DNA of 64,000 nt from Lysinibacillus sp. B2A1 (GTDB lineage Bacteria > Bacillota > Bacilli > Bacillales_A > Planococcaceae), in contig CP027224.1 of assembly GCA_002973635.1 (NCBI GenBank), positions 2,614,501-2,678,500 of the forward strand. Reading direction: 5' to 3'. The position numbers and the translations under genes are program-made. Position 1 is the stretch's first letter. Each line of letters begins with the position of its first letter. Below the pieces are notes generated by a model. That model was not told where the DNA came from, made no database searches, and saw only the letters and a program-made list of their open reading frames with translations. Below, piece by piece: positions 38,116 through 48,370 of the stretch.

Positions 38116-38748
38116 GTGAGTCCAATCGAACTCAATAAACGTCAGGAAGACATTTTACAAATTGTGAAAGAAAATGGGCCAATTACAGGCGAACATATTG
38201 CAGAGCGTCTCAATCTGACAAGAGCGACTTTAAGACCAGATTTGGCTATTCTCACGATGGCGGGCTTTTTAGATGCACGACCAAGGGTTGGCTATTTCTA
38301 TTCAGGAAAAAAAGCATCTGTTACATTAATGGATAGTATTCACAATTTAAAAGTGAAAGATTTTCATTCAGGACCTGTAGTTGTACCGGAAACAATGACT
38401 GTTTATGATGCGATTTGCTTTATGTTTTCGGAGGATGTTGGTACACTCTTTGTCGTGGATAAGAATGAGTTTCTGACAGGTGTACTATCTCGTAAGGATT
38501 TACTACGTACAAGTATCGGCACACAGGATTTAAACAAAATACCTGTACATATTATTATGACGCGCATGCCCAATATTTCGTACTGTGAGCGATCAGATTC
38601 TTTAGTTGTCGCGGCGAATAAATTAATTGAACGAGAAGTCGATTCGCTACCTGTAGTAGAACCACAGGAAGGTGGCTTGACAATTGTAGGTCGTCTTACA
38701 AAAACGACGATTACACGTGCTTTCTTATCACTCGCACAGAATGTCTAA
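38116..38748 (+). CDS. ccpN: Transcriptional repressor CcpN
   Basis: A 210-residue regulator with an N-terminal helix-turn-helix (IELNKRQEDILQIVKENGP, then NLTRATLRPDLAILTMAGFL) and two CBS domains (about residues 80-205). It closely resembles B. subtilis CcpN (YqzB), which represses gapB and pckA during glycolysis. The GTG start reproduces the family N-terminus (MS-IELNKRQE); the Shine-Dalgarno (TTGAGG) is weak. It is followed by yqfL as in B. subtilis. Confidence 0.94.
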   Translation: MSPIELNKRQEDILQIVKENGPITGEHIAERLNLTRATLRPDLAILTMAGFLDARPRVGYFYSGKKASVTLMDSIHNLKVKDFHSGPVVVPETMTVYDAICFMFSEDVGTLFVVDKNEFLTGVLSRKDLLRTSIGTQDLNKIPVHIIMTRMPNISYCERSDSLVVAANKLIEREVDSLPVVEPQEGGLTIVGRLTKTTITRAFLSLAQNV

Positions 38749-38766
38749 ATTTTGAAGGAGTGCAGC

Positions 38767-39579
38767 ATGAAAAGACTACGCGTTTTTGTTGTATCTGATT
38801 CGGTCGGTGAAACTGGTGATCAAGTAGCGAAAGCAGTTATCAGCCAGTTTCGGCCTGGTTTGGAGAACACGGTTATTAGACGTTTTCCATATATTCAATC
38901 AGAGGAGCTCATCCAAAAAATTGTTTGTCTTGCGGCCAAGCAACAGGCATTTATTATATACACGCTGGTTCGACAGGAAATGCGTTCATTGATGCAGAAA
39001 CTGTGTGAGCAGGAAAAAATACATGCTGTTGATATTTTAGGTCCTGCATTAAAAACAATGGCAGCCTTTATGGAAGAATTCCCGTTAGAGGCACCAGGGA
39101 TTGTTCACCAGTTGGATGATGATTATTTTAAAAAAATTGAGGCCATTGAATTTGCAGTAAAATATGATGATGGCAGAGATCCGCGTGGATTATTACAGGC
39201 TGATATTGTCCTTGTAGGTGTTTCACGTACCTCCAAAACACCTTTATCACAATATTTAGCACATAAACGCTATAAGGTGGCGAATGTGCCATTAGTGCCA
39301 GAAGTGGAGCCACCTGAAGAACTATTCCAGATTGATCCAAAAAGATGTTTCGGTTTAATTATTTCTCCTGATAAATTAAACTCGATTAGAAAAGAAAGAT
39401 TAATGACTCTAGGATTGAATGATGATGCAATCTATGCACAGCATAATCGTATATTAGAAGAAATCCAGCATTTTGAAAAAATTGTCGGGAGAATTGACTG
39501 TAAGGTTATTGATGTGACGAACAAGGCTGTAGAAGAAACAGCGAATGTCATTATTGAACATATCTCGACTTGTAAATAA
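38767..39579 (+). CDS. yqfL: Pyruvate, phosphate dikinase regulatory protein-like (YqfL/PSRP)
   Basis: A 270-residue DUF299 bifunctional kinase/phosphorylase-type protein with [14 protein letters not shown] near the start and the P-loop-like [16 protein letters not shown]. In B. subtilis YqfL modulates CcpN-controlled genes. ATG 38767 has AAGGAG 6-7 nt upstream; the frame extends to a TTG at 38752 without support. Confidence 0.94.
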   Translation: MKRLRVFVVSDSVGETGDQVAKAVISQFRPGLENTVIRRFPYIQSEELIQKIVCLAAKQQAFIIYTLVRQEMRSLMQKLCEQEKIHAVDILGPALKTMAAFMEEFPLEAPGIVHQLDDDYFKKIEAIEFAVKYDDGRDPRGLLQADIVLVGVSRTSKTPLSQYLAHKRYKVANVPLVPEVEPPEELFQIDPKRCFGLIISPDKLNSIRKERLMTLGLNDDAIYAQHNRILEEIQHFEKIVGRIDCKVIDVTNKAVEETANVIIEHISTCK

Positions 39580-39593
39580 GCATGGAATTTTGC

Positions 39594-39628
39594 TAAACCA
39601 CCTCGGTAGTATGGGGCGGTTTTTTTGA
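39594..39628 (+). terminator. Terminator after yqfL
   Basis: AAACCACCTC pairs imperfectly with GGGCGGTTT, followed by TTTTTGAG. It separates ccpN-yqfL from dnaG-sigA. Confidence 0.85.
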
Positions 39629-39787
39629 GTCGCTTTTAGAAAATAGTATAGATAAAAACTAATTTTTGTTTTATAATAATAAAATTGTGGTAAAAATATT
39701 TAAAAAGAGAAAAATCCTATTTTTTTGTCGAGAATTAAAGGATTTTTAAAACGAATAGCGAATTGTGTTTTAGAACGTAAATTAAAG

Positions 39788-41617
39788 ATGGTGATGAATT
39801 TGGCAGGGAAGATTCCAGAAGAAGTGATTGAACAGATTCGTACACAATCGGATATTGTTGATGTCATAAGTGAATACATGCAGCTTACAAAACGTGGGCG
39901 CAATTGGTTTGGTCTCTGTCCATTTCATGGAGAACAAACACCATCTTTTTCTGTGTCATCAGACAAACAAATTTTTCATTGCTTTGGTTGTGGTGCAGGC
40001 GGTAATGCTATTACTTTTATCATGGATATTGAAGGGATTTCTTTCCCGGACGCAGTCGTGAAACTTGGTGAACGTGCTGGCATACATTTAGATGTTGGAC
40101 CAACTTTACCGGACGTAACGAAAAAGATATCTAAGGCAGAAGAAAGGATGAAAGAAGCACACGCTTTTGCAGCGGATTTTTTCCACCATTTACTATTGAA
40201 CACAGAAGATGGTGAAGAACCTTTAAATTATTTGCTAGAAAGAGGATTTACAAGGGAACTTATCGAATCTAATAGCATTGGATGGTCTCTCCCAAGCTTT
40301 GATGCATTAACGATATTGCTTGAAAGGAAAGGTTATAACTTACAAGAAATCGCAGAAAGTGGTTTAGTCATCAAGCGAGAAGGGGAGGAACGCTATTTTG
40401 ATCGATTTAGAGGGCGAATAATGTTCCCCATTCGAGATGAGAACGGTAAAATTATTGCCTTCTCAGGACGAATACTTTCATCGACTGGTGAGGAGGCAAA
40501 ATATTTAAATAGTCCAGAATCACCAATTTTTCAAAAGAGTGAGGTGCTATATAACCTAGATAAAGCACGAACCTCAATCAGAAAAAATCGTCAAGTAGTA
40601 TTGATGGAAGGATTTATGGATGTTTTAGCAGCAACTTCTGTTGGTGTAGCGAATGCCGTAGCTACAATGGGCACCTCGCTGACGAATCAGCATATTACAA
40701 AGCTAAAGCGCTTAGTAGAGCAGATTACGATTTGCTATGACGGTGATAATGCTGGTTTTGACGCGGCAAAAAGAGCGGCACAACTACTGCAAGCAGAACG
40801 AATGAAAGTGAATATCGCGGTGTTACCAGATAAGCTAGATCCTGATGAGTACATTCGTAGTTTAGGTGGACAAGCATTTAAGGAACAAATTTTGGAAAAC
40901 CCACATGCGTATATTGCTTTTATGATGATGCATGCTAGACGAAATAAGAACTTTCAATTTGAAAATGATACGCTTCAATATATCCAAGAAGTCCTTGAAC
41001 AACTGATTGGCAGATCCTCTCCAGTTGAACGAGATTTGTATATACGGCAGCTATCCACTCAAACAAATATCTCGGAAGAAGCGATATATGCACAATTCCG
41101 AAAGTTAGAGGCTAATCAGGTACGTTCTGCAAAAGTAGAAATGCCCGTTCCGCCTTCAATGCCAGTCACGCAGCAGCAAAAGCCTATGGACGCAGCTGAA
41201 CGTGCCGAACGTTTATTACTCGCACATATGCTTCATAATATAGATGTAGTGGACAGGGTATTACGTAGTGAGCAAAAAGAGCCATTTGTCCGAGATGCCT
41301 ATATGGCAGTTTTTGTTCGCTTAGTAGGTTTTTATGAGGAATATGGTCATCCTGATTATCAACGATTTGTTGAGATATTAGATGACGCTGAATTACGCAA
41401 AATTGTCATGGAAGCAGCTTTAGTAGAGAGAGATCCAGACCAAGCTGAAGCAGAGGTTACAGACTCTATACGTCAGTTGCAAAAATATAGAATTGAGCAG
41501 GAAATTCAACAAAAGATGCATGAGTCAAAGGAAGCGGAGAAGATGCATGAGTATGCGCGTGCACTTGAAATCGCCCAACAGATTATTCATTTAAGAAAAT
41601 CGTTATCGGCGATTTAA
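39788..41617 (+). CDS. dnaG: DNA primase DnaG
   Basis: A 609-residue primase. The CHC2 zinc finger ([15 protein letters not shown], then [10 protein letters not shown]), TOPRIM core with [11 protein letters not shown] and [11 protein letters not shown], and a C-terminal helicase-binding domain are present. Start uncertain: ATG 39788 or 39794 gives a length close to B. subtilis; the frame extends to a TTG at 39725 without ribosome-binding site. It forms the macromolecular-synthesis operon with sigA 32 nt downstream. Confidence 0.97.
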   Translation: MVMNLAGKIPEEVIEQIRTQSDIVDVISEYMQLTKRGRNWFGLCPFHGEQTPSFSVSSDKQIFHCFGCGAGGNAITFIMDIEGISFPDAVVKLGERAGIHLDVGPTLPDVTKKISKAEERMKEAHAFAADFFHHLLLNTEDGEEPLNYLLERGFTRELIESNSIGWSLPSFDALTILLERKGYNLQEIAESGLVIKREGEERYFDRFRGRIMFPIRDENGKIIAFSGRILSSTGEEAKYLNSPESPIFQKSEVLYNLDKARTSIRKNRQVVLMEGFMDVLAATSVGVANAVATMGTSLTNQHITKLKRLVEQITICYDGDNAGFDAAKRAAQLLQAERMKVNIAVLPDKLDPDEYIRSLGGQAFKEQILENPHAYIAFMMMHARRNKNFQFENDTLQYIQEVLEQLIGRSSPVERDLYIRQLSTQTNISEEAIYAQFRKLEANQVRSAKVEMPVPPSMPVTQQQKPMDAAERAERLLLAHMLHNIDVVDRVLRSEQKEPFVRDAYMAVFVRLVGFYEEYGHPDYQRFVEILDDAELRKIVMEAALVERDPDQAEAEVTDSIRQLQKYRIEQEIQQKMHESKEAEKMHEYARALEIAQQIIHLRKSLSAI

Positions 41618-41649
41618 CCCGATTCGGTTGTTTAGAAGGAGGAAGGTTT

Positions 41650-42777
41650 ATGGCGGACAAGTCAGAACGTTCAAAAGAGATAGAAGTAGAAATTACATTA
41701 GATGAAGCCAAAAAGTTACTGCAGGAAAAAGCGAAAACAGATGGTGAAATTTCAATGAAAGAGATTTCAGAGAAGCTAGCTCAGTATGAACTAGAAAATG
41801 AAGAGGTTTTCCATTTTGCTGAGGATCTTGAAAAGCATAAAGACATTCAAATTATTGGAAAAGAAGAATTTGAAGAAGAAAGCTTGATGAAAGAAGAAGC
41901 AAATGAAGAGACTTTTGACTTAAATGATTTGAGCGTACCACCAGGCGTAAAAATAAATGACCCTGTTCGTATGTACTTAAAAGAAATTGGTCGAGTTGAT
42001 TTACTGTCTGCAGAGCAAGAAATTGCATTAGCGGAACGTATTGAACAAGGCGACGAGGAAGCTCGTAAACGTCTAGCAGAAGCAAACTTACGACTTGTGG
42101 TTTCGATTGCGAAGCGTTATGTAGGACGAGGTATGCTATTCCTTGACTTAATTCAGGAGGGGAATATGGGTCTTATTAAGGCAGTTGAGAAATTTGACTA
42201 CCGCAAAGGCTTTAAATTTTCCACGTATGCGACATGGTGGATTCGCCAAGCAATCACACGCGCAATTGCCGACCAAGCACGTACGATTCGTATACCAGTG
42301 CATATGGTAGAAACAATAAATAAATTAATTCGTGTACAACGCCAATTATTACAGGACTTAGGTCGCGAACCATCTCCAGAAGAAATTGGGGAAGAAATGG
42401 ATTTAACACCTGAAAAGGTGCGTGAAATTTTAAAAATTGCACAAGAACCAGTATCTCTTGAAACACCAATTGGAGAAGAAGATGATTCACATTTAGGCGA
42501 CTTTATTGAGGATTCTGAAGCTCAATCTCCATCTGACCATGCAGCATATGAATTATTAAAAGAGCAATTAGAGGATGTGTTAGATACATTAACTGACCGT
42601 GAAGAAAATGTTCTACGTTTACGCTTCGGTTTAGATGATGGTCGCACACGTACTTTAGAAGAAGTAGGGAAAGTATTTGGTGTAACTCGTGAACGTATTC
42701 GCCAAATAGAAGCAAAGGCACTTAGAAAATTACGCCACCCTTCTCGCAGTAAACGTTTAAAAGATTTCTTAGAATAA
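41650..42777 (+). CDS. sigA: Primary RNA polymerase sigma factor SigA
   Basis: A 375-residue sigma-70 group 1 factor. Region 1.2/2 contains [25 protein letters not shown] and [19 protein letters not shown]; region 2.4 [14 protein letters not shown]; region 4.2 [28 protein letters not shown] precedes the ATG. It recognises the TTGACA/TATAAT promoters listed in this window. Confidence 0.99.
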   Translation: MADKSERSKEIEVEITLDEAKKLLQEKAKTDGEISMKEISEKLAQYELENEEVFHFAEDLEKHKDIQIIGKEEFEEESLMKEEANEETFDLNDLSVPPGVKINDPVRMYLKEIGRVDLLSAEQEIALAERIEQGDEEARKRLAEANLRLVVSIAKRYVGRGMLFLDLIQEGNMGLIKAVEKFDYRKGFKFSTYATWWIRQAITRAIADQARTIRIPVHMVETINKLIRVQRQLLQDLGREPSPEEIGEEMDLTPEKVREILKIAQEPVSLETPIGEEDDSHLGDFIEDSEAQSPSDHAAYELLKEQLEDVLDTLTDREENVLRLRFGLDDGRTRTLEEVGKVFGVTRERIRQIEAKALRKLRHPSRSKRLKDFLE

Positions 42778-42787
42778 ACATGAAAAA

Positions 42788-42836
42788 AATGGAGCTGACT
42801 GATTAGTGATAACTAATTGGCTGGCTCTTTTTTTAT
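42788..42836 (+). terminator. Terminator after sigA
   Basis: GAGCTGACTGATTAGT pairs imperfectly with ACTAATTGGCTGGCTC, followed by TTTTTTTATC. Confidence 0.92.
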
Positions 42837-42846
42837 CTTATTTCAG

Positions 42847-43021
42847 CAAATCATTACTGTGCGAAAGCGAAGCGACAGCATCAAATCATTACTGTGCGAA
42901 AGCGAAGCGACAGCATCAAATCATTACTGTGCGAAAGCGAAGCGACAGCATCAAATCATTACTGTGCGAAAGTGCAGCGACAGCATCAAACGTTTTTGTA
43001 CCGAAAACGAATCGTCAGGTA
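42847..43021 (+). repeat. Tandem 35-bp repeat, four units plus one degenerate
   Basis: Units start at 42847, 42882, 42917 and 42952 exactly 35 bp apart; each reads CAAATCATTACTGTGCGAAA then GCGAAGCGACAGCAT. Units 1-3 are identical, unit 4 has two changes, unit 5 (from 42987) is diverged. No spacers, hence not CRISPR. The core is the dispersed GCGAAAGCGAAGCG motif. Confidence 0.95.
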
Positions 43022-43024
43022 TAG

Positions 43025-43060
43025 AATACCTTCATCTCTACAGGTGGCGAGATGAATGTG
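43025..43060 (+). repeat. Fragment of dispersed repeat family R2
   Basis: ACCTTCATCTCTACAGGTGG then CGAGATGAATG resembles the opening of the copies at 32037 and 60541. Only the first hairpin of the family remains. Confidence 0.55.
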
Positions 43061-43318
43061 TTTTTTTATTCAGCGTGCTGAATCAAGATAAAGCAATACA
43101 GCGGATGAATGATCTTTGAAAAGCTTGGACGCAATTGCTCTGGGCGTAATTGATTGTATGGAAATAATAATAAATTGACAAACCGAGAGAGCTTAAAAAT
43201 ACATAATAAGCATGAGTTAAATCGAATATTTTTGTTACTTTCTACAGATGTGCTTTTTAGAATTGTGAGATAAAATTGTAATAACAACCATTATTAAGCA
43301 ATGTTTGGAGCAAATACT

Positions 43319-43882
43319 ATGACAAATCCTCGGAAAAAAATAATCTTAAATGAGATTTTGTTTTGGAAGCAGAATAAGCTATTACCAGAGCATTACTGCG
43401 ACTTTTTAGCAGCTCTATATGCAGAGGGAGCAGATGTAGAGGAGTTAGATCCTGTGCATCATAAGCAAGCAGTGCTACCCTCAGAAAAGAGAAAAATGTT
43501 TCTTTTAATAGTGGGTATATGTATTGCCATAATTGCTCTTCTATTTATCTATTTTACAATCTCCTCATTAACGTTAATTTTAACAGTTATTGTAGGAATT
43601 GCTGCACTTATCTTATTCATTATGGCATTTCGAATGGTGAAAAAAAATAATTTATTAACACCCATTTTCCACTTGTTAGCAGCTATTTTATTGTTTAGTA
43701 TGTCTATTCGAATTTACACTACATATTTCAATGGAAATAATATAGCCTTATTTTGCTTAATTGCAGCAAATTGCGGAGTTTGGCTTTGGTCAGGTATTAA
43801 AATGAAGTTACTGTATTATACAGTCTCTGGAGTTTTAGGACTATTAGCATTGATTGGTTATTATATCATAAATTTATTATGA
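43319..43882 (+). CDS. Multi-pass membrane protein of unknown function
   Basis: A 187-residue protein: a cytosolic head of about 60 residues (NEILFWKQNKLLPEHYCDFLAAL) followed by five to six hydrophobic segments. The head resembles short N-terminal motifs seen in other Bacillaceae membrane proteins, but I do not recognise a family. ATG 43319 has GGAG 8 nt upstream; ATG 43301 lacks one. The upstream 250 bp is repeat-derived. Confidence 0.7.
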   Translation: MTNPRKKIILNEILFWKQNKLLPEHYCDFLAALYAEGADVEELDPVHHKQAVLPSEKRKMFLLIVGICIAIIALLFIYFTISSLTLILTVIVGIAALILFIMAFRMVKKNNLLTPIFHLLAAILLFSMSIRIYTTYFNGNNIALFCLIAANCGVWLWSGIKMKLLYYTVSGVLGLLALIGYYIINLL

Positions 43883-43889
43883 AACATTT

Positions 43890-43926
43890 AAGAATCTATA
43901 CGCTTATAGCGATAGATTCTTTTTTA
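43890..43926 (+). terminator. Terminator after the 43319 membrane protein
   Basis: AAGAATCTAT pairs with ATAGATTCTT, followed by TTTTTATC. Confidence 0.93.
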
Positions 43927-44399
43927 TCTTGATTTTAGAAAAAATCTAGAATCATTTGCGCTGAGCGTATTTGCTATTTAATGTTTTTCTAAAAAAGTAG
44001 TATGACTTTATTAAAAAAGATTTTAAGAAAAAATTCAGGGTAAAAAGCAGAATTTAAAATATATTAAGATAATAGTGTGGCTTATTCAACTTGATGATTT
44101 CAAGAATAAATGTTCATTGAAGAAAAATACATTTTTAAGTATATGTAAGAGTATATAGTGGAAAGCTAACTACAAGAATGAGGAGCAAAGATTAATTGTT
44201 AAATGGTATTAGATGGACCAAAAATTGGTGATGGCAAGACATATTTTATCCAATAGATACAGAAATGTCGAATTTGTTACAAACAAAGGAAAACTTAGCG
44301 AATAGGGCTTTTCGTTTCTTGGTTAATGCAGTACAATATTAGATGTTGACTGATTCTATATTATAATAGAAGTAGATTTACAATGAGGAGGGGAAACAT
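43927..44399. other. AT-rich gap upstream of cccA
   Basis: No gene visible on either strand. TTGACTGATTCTATATTATAAT near 44345-44367 could contain the cccA promoter (TATTATAAT), and AGGAGGGG precedes its ATG. Confidence 0.5.
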
Positions 44400-44750
44400 A
44401 TGAAAAACAATCCAGTCGTTCCTTACATCTTAATTTTAGCATTTGGTATTGGTCTTATTTTCTTCATGTCTTTAACAGGCGAAGAGAACAAAAAAGAAAT
44501 TGCTGCTGAAAAAGAAGGCGGTGGCGAAACTACAGAGGCTACTGATGATGGTTCTGCATTAGTACAATCTTGTATCGGCTGTCATGGCGGTGACTTAACT
44601 GGTAGTGTGGGTCCAAACCTACATGGCTTAGATGAAGCTCGTATCGTAGACGTTTTAACAAACGGTATTGAAGGTACACCGATGACACCTGGAATGAAAA
44701 ACGAAGCGGAAGCAAAAGCAATCGCTGAGTACATTTCAACTCTAAAATAA
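44400..44750 (+). CDS. cccA: Membrane-bound cytochrome c-550 CccA
   Basis: A 116-residue cytochrome: an N-terminal signal anchor (VVPYILILAFGIGLIFFMSL), an acidic linker, and a heme domain with CIGCH (CxxCH) and the distal Met in GTPMTPGM. It transfers electrons to the terminal oxidase on the outer membrane face. It lies downstream of sigA as in B. subtilis. AGGAGGGG precedes the ATG. Confidence 0.95.
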   Translation: MKNNPVVPYILILAFGIGLIFFMSLTGEENKKEIAAEKEGGGETTEATDDGSALVQSCIGCHGGDLTGSVGPNLHGLDEARIVDVLTNGIEGTPMTPGMKNEAEAKAIAEYISTLK

Positions 44751-44758
44751 TTTGAAAA

Positions 44759-44805
44759 GTAGCTGTACTGAAAGCGTTTAACGTACTTAGTACAGCTATA
44801 TTTAT
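44759..44805 (+). terminator. Terminator after cccA
   Basis: TAGCTGTACT pairs with AGTACAGCTA, followed by TATTTATTTC. The loop is long (about 20 nt). Confidence 0.8.
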
Positions 44806-44818
44806 TTCTGGTAATAAA

Positions 44819-44862
44819 CAATGGAGTTGCTCAAATTAGAGACAACTCCATTTGTTTTTTTG
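44819..44862 (+). terminator. Second terminator between cccA and trmK
   Basis: AATGGAGTTG pairs with CAACTCCATT, followed by TGTTTTTTTG. Confidence 0.85.
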
Positions 44863-44914
44863 CATGATTTCATACATACTATTAAAGGACTCTATTTAAG
44901 GCAGGCGGGAAAAC

Positions 44915-45607
44915 ATGAATGCACAAAAACTATCAAAACGATTAGAAACAGTAGCAAAATTTGTTCCAACAGGTGCGGTTGTAGCTGATATTGGCAGTGA
45001 CCATGCATATTTACCATGCTACTTGATTCACAAGGGAATTGCCTCTTATGCGGTAGCAGGCGAAGTTGTAAAAGGACCTTATGAATCAGCAGTTGGACAG
45101 GTACAAAAAGAAGGTTTATCAGAAAAAATTAAGGTACGACTTGCCAATGGTCTAGCAGCAGTAGAAGAAGATGATCATGTAGATACTATTACAATTGCTG
45201 GAATGGGCGGTCCTCTCATTGTATCTATATTAGAAAAGCATCCAGAAAAGCTACTTGGAGTTACGCGCCTTATTTTGCAACCAAATATTCATGCCAAGGT
45301 GATTCGAGAGTGGGCTTTAGCACATAATTGGGCTATTCTTGATGAAGAGATCTTAGAGGAAGATGATAAAATTTATGAGATACTTGTTTTGCAAAGAAGT
45401 CAGATGGAGTTAACGGAACTAGAAGTTTTAGTTGGACCGAAATTAATGCAGCGAAAATCAGCAACTTTTATCAAAAAATGGTCACGTGAAAAGGAAAATT
45501 GGCAACGTGTATTACAGTCTATTGAAGGGGCGGATCAAACGCCTGAAATTGACGAAAAACGTGCAGAACTAGAAACTTTAATTCAATTAGTGGAGGGAGT
45601 TCTGTGA
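44915..45607 (+). CDS. trmK: tRNA (adenine(22)-N1)-methyltransferase TrmK
   Basis: A 230-residue SAM-dependent methyltransferase. VVADIGSDHAYLPCYL is the SAM-binding loop and IAGMGGPLI the catalytic-site motif of the TrmK/YqfN family; a C-terminal coiled coil follows. It modifies A22 in tRNAs. The next gene begins one base after its stop. Confidence 0.95.
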   Translation: MNAQKLSKRLETVAKFVPTGAVVADIGSDHAYLPCYLIHKGIASYAVAGEVVKGPYESAVGQVQKEGLSEKIKVRLANGLAAVEEDDHVDTITIAGMGGPLIVSILEKHPEKLLGVTRLILQPNIHAKVIREWALAHNWAILDEEILEEDDKIYEILVLQRSQMELTELEVLVGPKLMQRKSATFIKKWSREKENWQRVLQSIEGADQTPEIDEKRAELETLIQLVEGVL

Positions 45608-45608
45608 G

Positions 45609-46730
45609 ATGAAAATGGTAAATGGACAAGAAATTATACAATTATTCGAATCATGGTCACCTAAAAAGCTTGCTTGTATGGAAAATGATCCAATTGGGCT
45701 TGCGATTGGCACCTTAAACAAACCTGTAAATAAAGTATTAGTTACATTAGATGTGAATGAAGCCGTAGCTGATGAAGCCATTGCGCAAGGCTGTGAGCTT
45801 ATAATAGCCCATCATCCTCCTATTTTCAGACGTTTGGCGAATATTTGTACGGATCATCCAACTGGACGTTTATATGAGAAGCTCCTAAAAAATGATATAG
45901 CCGTATATGCAGCACATACCAATCTCGATGTAGCTGAAGGCGGTGTTAACGACTTATTAGCAGATGCACTTCAGCTTGAAAATCGTTCCATCTTAGAGGA
46001 AACGTATGCGGAAAATTTGTTAAAGCTAGCTGTTTTTATTCCAACGGCCAATGTCGAAGATTTGCGTAAAGCATTAGCGAAGGCAGGAGCAGGTCGTATA
46101 GGTGATTATGAAGCGTGCAGTTATACAACTATGGGGGAAGGGCGTTTTCGTGCACTAGCAGATGCCAATCCGTATGTAGGTTCAATAGGGGAAGTCCATG
46201 TTGAAGAAGAGTTGAAGGTAGAGGTTGTATTGCCCGAATCTATTAAAAACCGTGTATTGAAAGCCATGTTACAAGTACATCCATATGAGGAACCTGCCTA
46301 TGATATTATTCGCTTAGACCAGCAGACAAATGTCATGGGATTAGGGCGAGTAGGTTACTTGCAACAGGAACTAACACTTCATGATTTTGCGCAATTTGTG
46401 AAGCAGCAGCTAGATGTACCCGCTGTTCGTGTTGTAGGTGATTTACAGTCAAAAGTAAAAAAAGTAGCGCTAGTTGGTGGGGATGGCAATAAATATATTT
46501 ATGCTGCTAAGCGTGCAGGCGCAGATGTATTTTTAACGGGAGATATGTATTTCCATACGGCACAAGATGCACAGGCGATTGACTTGCAGATTGTAGATCC
46601 TGGTCATCATGTTGAAAAAGTGATGATTGCGGGCGTAGCGAAAAAGATGACGAAAATGTGTGAAGATAAAAAATATACGGTAGAATTTGTACAATCTACT
46701 ATTCATACAGAACCGTTTCTGTTCGTATAA
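45609..46730 (+). CDS. yqfO: Nif3-family dinuclear metal protein (YqfO)
   Basis: A 373-residue Nif3/DUF34 protein with an inserted PII-like domain (about residues 130-235). Metal residues are in LIIAHHPPIF, YAAHTNLDVAEGG and DPGHHVEK. Annotated elsewhere as GTP cyclohydrolase 1 type 2 homologue, but no such activity is shown. ATG 45609 or 45615; GGAGGGAG lies in the trmK end. The trmK-yqfO pair is conserved in Bacilli. Confidence 0.93.
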   Translation: MKMVNGQEIIQLFESWSPKKLACMENDPIGLAIGTLNKPVNKVLVTLDVNEAVADEAIAQGCELIIAHHPPIFRRLANICTDHPTGRLYEKLLKNDIAVYAAHTNLDVAEGGVNDLLADALQLENRSILEETYAENLLKLAVFIPTANVEDLRKALAKAGAGRIGDYEACSYTTMGEGRFRALADANPYVGSIGEVHVEEELKVEVVLPESIKNRVLKAMLQVHPYEEPAYDIIRLDQQTNVMGLGRVGYLQQELTLHDFAQFVKQQLDVPAVRVVGDLQSKVKKVALVGGDGNKYIYAAKRAGADVFLTGDMYFHTAQDAQAIDLQIVDPGHHVEKVMIAGVAKKMTKMCEDKKYTVEFVQSTIHTEPFLFV

Positions 46731-46745
46731 GAGAGGGGAATAGAT

Positions 46746-46970
46746 GTGGCAAGTGATGGGCCTACAGCTAATAAGTCCGGAAAGTTATGGGTAATGATTG
46801 GTTTAATGATTGCTGTATTTGGTTTAGGAATGACATTTATGACAAATACGATGAATGCCAAAAAAATTGATGCCATGACAGAGCAGTGTGAAAAAGATGG
46901 TGGAGAAGCTATTGTCTCCAAGGAAAAAAATTTTCTATCAACAAGCTATTCTTTTAAATGTGAACAGTAA
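46746..46970 (+). CDS. Small single-pass membrane protein, unknown
   Basis: A 74-residue protein with one membrane helix (LWVMIGLMIAVFGLGMTFM) and a short external tail with two Cys (EQCEKDGGEA ... FKCEQ) that could pair. The start is GTG with GAGGGG upstream. It lies 15 nt behind yqfO, so it probably ends that operon. Confidence 0.7.
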   Translation: MASDGPTANKSGKLWVMIGLMIAVFGLGMTFMTNTMNAKKIDAMTEQCEKDGGEAIVSKEKNFLSTSYSFKCEQ

Positions 46971-47221
46971 GATAAATGAAATATATATTGTAGAAAAAGA
47001 AATGGTTTCCGTAGAGTAAGGCGAGTGAAACAGAAATTATATGTCATCGACACAATCTTTTTCATAGTGTTGAAAAACTAAATGGTCAAGGGATTCTTTG
47101 TGACTACTAAGTCAAATGAAGGTGATTTCCGTTCCAGGCTACTCGCTTTGTCGCTGACGCTTCGCTTTCGCGCAGAGCAAGGCTTCCTGTGGGCGAGCGA
47201 CGAGCCGCTTCCTACGCTGGA

Positions 47222-47290
47222 GGAACGAAGGCTAAGTGCGTCACGTCCTGTGACAACGCCTTCGTGACCAACATCGTGTTGGCCTCAGTT
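47222..47290 (+). repeat. Nested double-hairpin insert in arm 1 of copy 1
   Basis: CGAAGGC ... GCCTTCG encloses GTCACGTCCTGTGAC, and CCAACATCGTGTTGG follows. The segment is absent at the matching place in copy 2 (about 52922-52940) and recurs at 47709-47775. Confidence 0.75.
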
Positions 47291-47708
47291 TCTCGTCTGT
47301 CTCGCTATCCCACGGGAGTCGAGTAGCCTTGCACTCCAATCAGCAATAGTGTAGAACTTTAAATATTTTCTTCTCTTAAAAGTAAAGTAAAAGCATATTA
47401 CTCACCATCATTAAATGGATGAATAGTGGCACAGTTCTATAGTTGTTGTCCTGCATTTTATGGTTAAAACCACATTTTCACTTTACATAAAGTTACTTGT
47501 TGCTGTCGCTCTGCTTTCGCATAAGAAAAATGTTATATAAAAGCTCCATTTTTCCGCAAAATAGTGATGGTTAAGACTTCAATTAATCACTAACATTTAT
47601 GTGGAATGCCAATGAAAATACTATGAGCAATGGTTGATTGGAGTGTAGACTGAGTGACTCCTCGGGGATTCAGCGTCACAGATGTGACCCTGGAGCGAGC
47701 ATATTAGG

Positions 47709-47775
47709 GGAACGAAGGCTAAAAGCATCACGTCCTGTGATAACGCCTTCGTGACCAACCTCCTGTTGCCCCAAG
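47709..47775 (+). repeat. Nested double-hairpin insert in arm 2 of copy 1
   Basis: Same orientation as 47222-47290, sharing CACGTCCTGTGA and AACGCCTTCGTGACCAAC. Copy 2 lacks it. A third, degenerate relative lies at about 32149-32205. Confidence 0.75.
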
Positions 47776-47903
47776 CGGCTCATCGGACGCCCCCAGGAAA
47801 GCACTCAGTAGGAACGGAGATCAACCCCTCGTTTTGAAAAAGGGCTATACTTTTTAAATTGTCACCTTGATTACATTAATATAATAGTATTTCAACAACA
47901 TGA

Positions 47904-47941
47904 AAAAGGCTGAATTATACTGTTTAATTCAGTCTTTTTGT
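47904..47941 (+). terminator. Terminator hairpin abutting composite element copy 1
   Basis: AAAAAGGCTGAATTA pairs with TAATTCAGTCTTTTT around a short loop. The element ends exactly at its 5' edge. It could have ended the yqfO-linked operon before the element arrived. Confidence 0.85.
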
Positions 47942-48006
47942 GTATATATATAGATAAAGTTTATAGTGTTATGATGATTGAGAAAATAGTAGAGGAGAGT
48001 TTTTGC

Positions 48007-48255
48007 ATGTTTATTCGACTGACTAAAGAGCAGCAAGAATTAGTTATAGCAGATATACAACGATTCTTCTATAACAATCGAGATGAGGATATTACAGAAT
48101 TTGAAGCGGAGAGATTTTTTGATTTTATAAAGGAATACATTGCTCCGCATATTTATAATGCTGCTATCTCTGATGCAAAATATGCGATAGAAAGACAATA
48201 TGCATCGATGGAGGATGAGCTTGCAGCATTAGAAAGACCCATTAAGATAAAATAA
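48007..48255 (+). CDS. DUF2164 family protein
   Basis: An 82-residue protein, MFIRLTKEQQELVIADIQ to ALERPIKIK, matching the small conserved DUF2164 family in length and pattern (RDEDITEFEAERFFDFI). Function unknown. ATG 48007 follows GAGGAGAG; earlier in-frame ATGs overlap a likely -10 box (TATGAT near 47970). Confidence 0.88.
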   Translation: MFIRLTKEQQELVIADIQRFFYNNRDEDITEFEAERFFDFIKEYIAPHIYNAAISDAKYAIERQYASMEDELAALERPIKIK

Positions 48256-48370
48256 ATGTATTGAATAAAGCAATGTATTCCTGTACAGGATGTCTAAGAG
48301 TGCTAATTTATTCTGTTGGAATGCAAATGAATAATTGGAGCCATCAATTTTGGGATGAAAGAGGAGGAGC

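Larger units (their letters stand above)
47058..47907. mobile_element. Composite inverted-repeat element, copy 1 (about 840 bp, non-coding)
   Basis: Ends are TTTTTCATAGTGTTGAAAAA and, inverted, TTTTTCATGTTGTTGAAATA. Inside are two imperfect inverted arms: arm 1 at about 47120-47350 (GATTTCCGTTCC to CACTCCAATCAGC) and arm 2 at about 47630-47825 (GATTGGAGTG to GGAACGGAGATCAAC), flanking a 280-bp AT-rich core. The whole is repeated at 52797-53472. No transposase is encoded, so this would be a non-autonomous element or an old composite repeat. The open frame 47082-47267 is incidental. Confidence 0.7.

Noticed and set aside
42847..43021. Possible CRISPR array
   Set aside because: The 35-bp units are contiguous with no unique spacers, and no cas genes are present.
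47082..47267. 61-codon open frame
   Set aside because: It lies wholly within arm 1 of the composite repeat and the nested hairpin; no ribosome-binding site, and the frame is not kept in copy 2.
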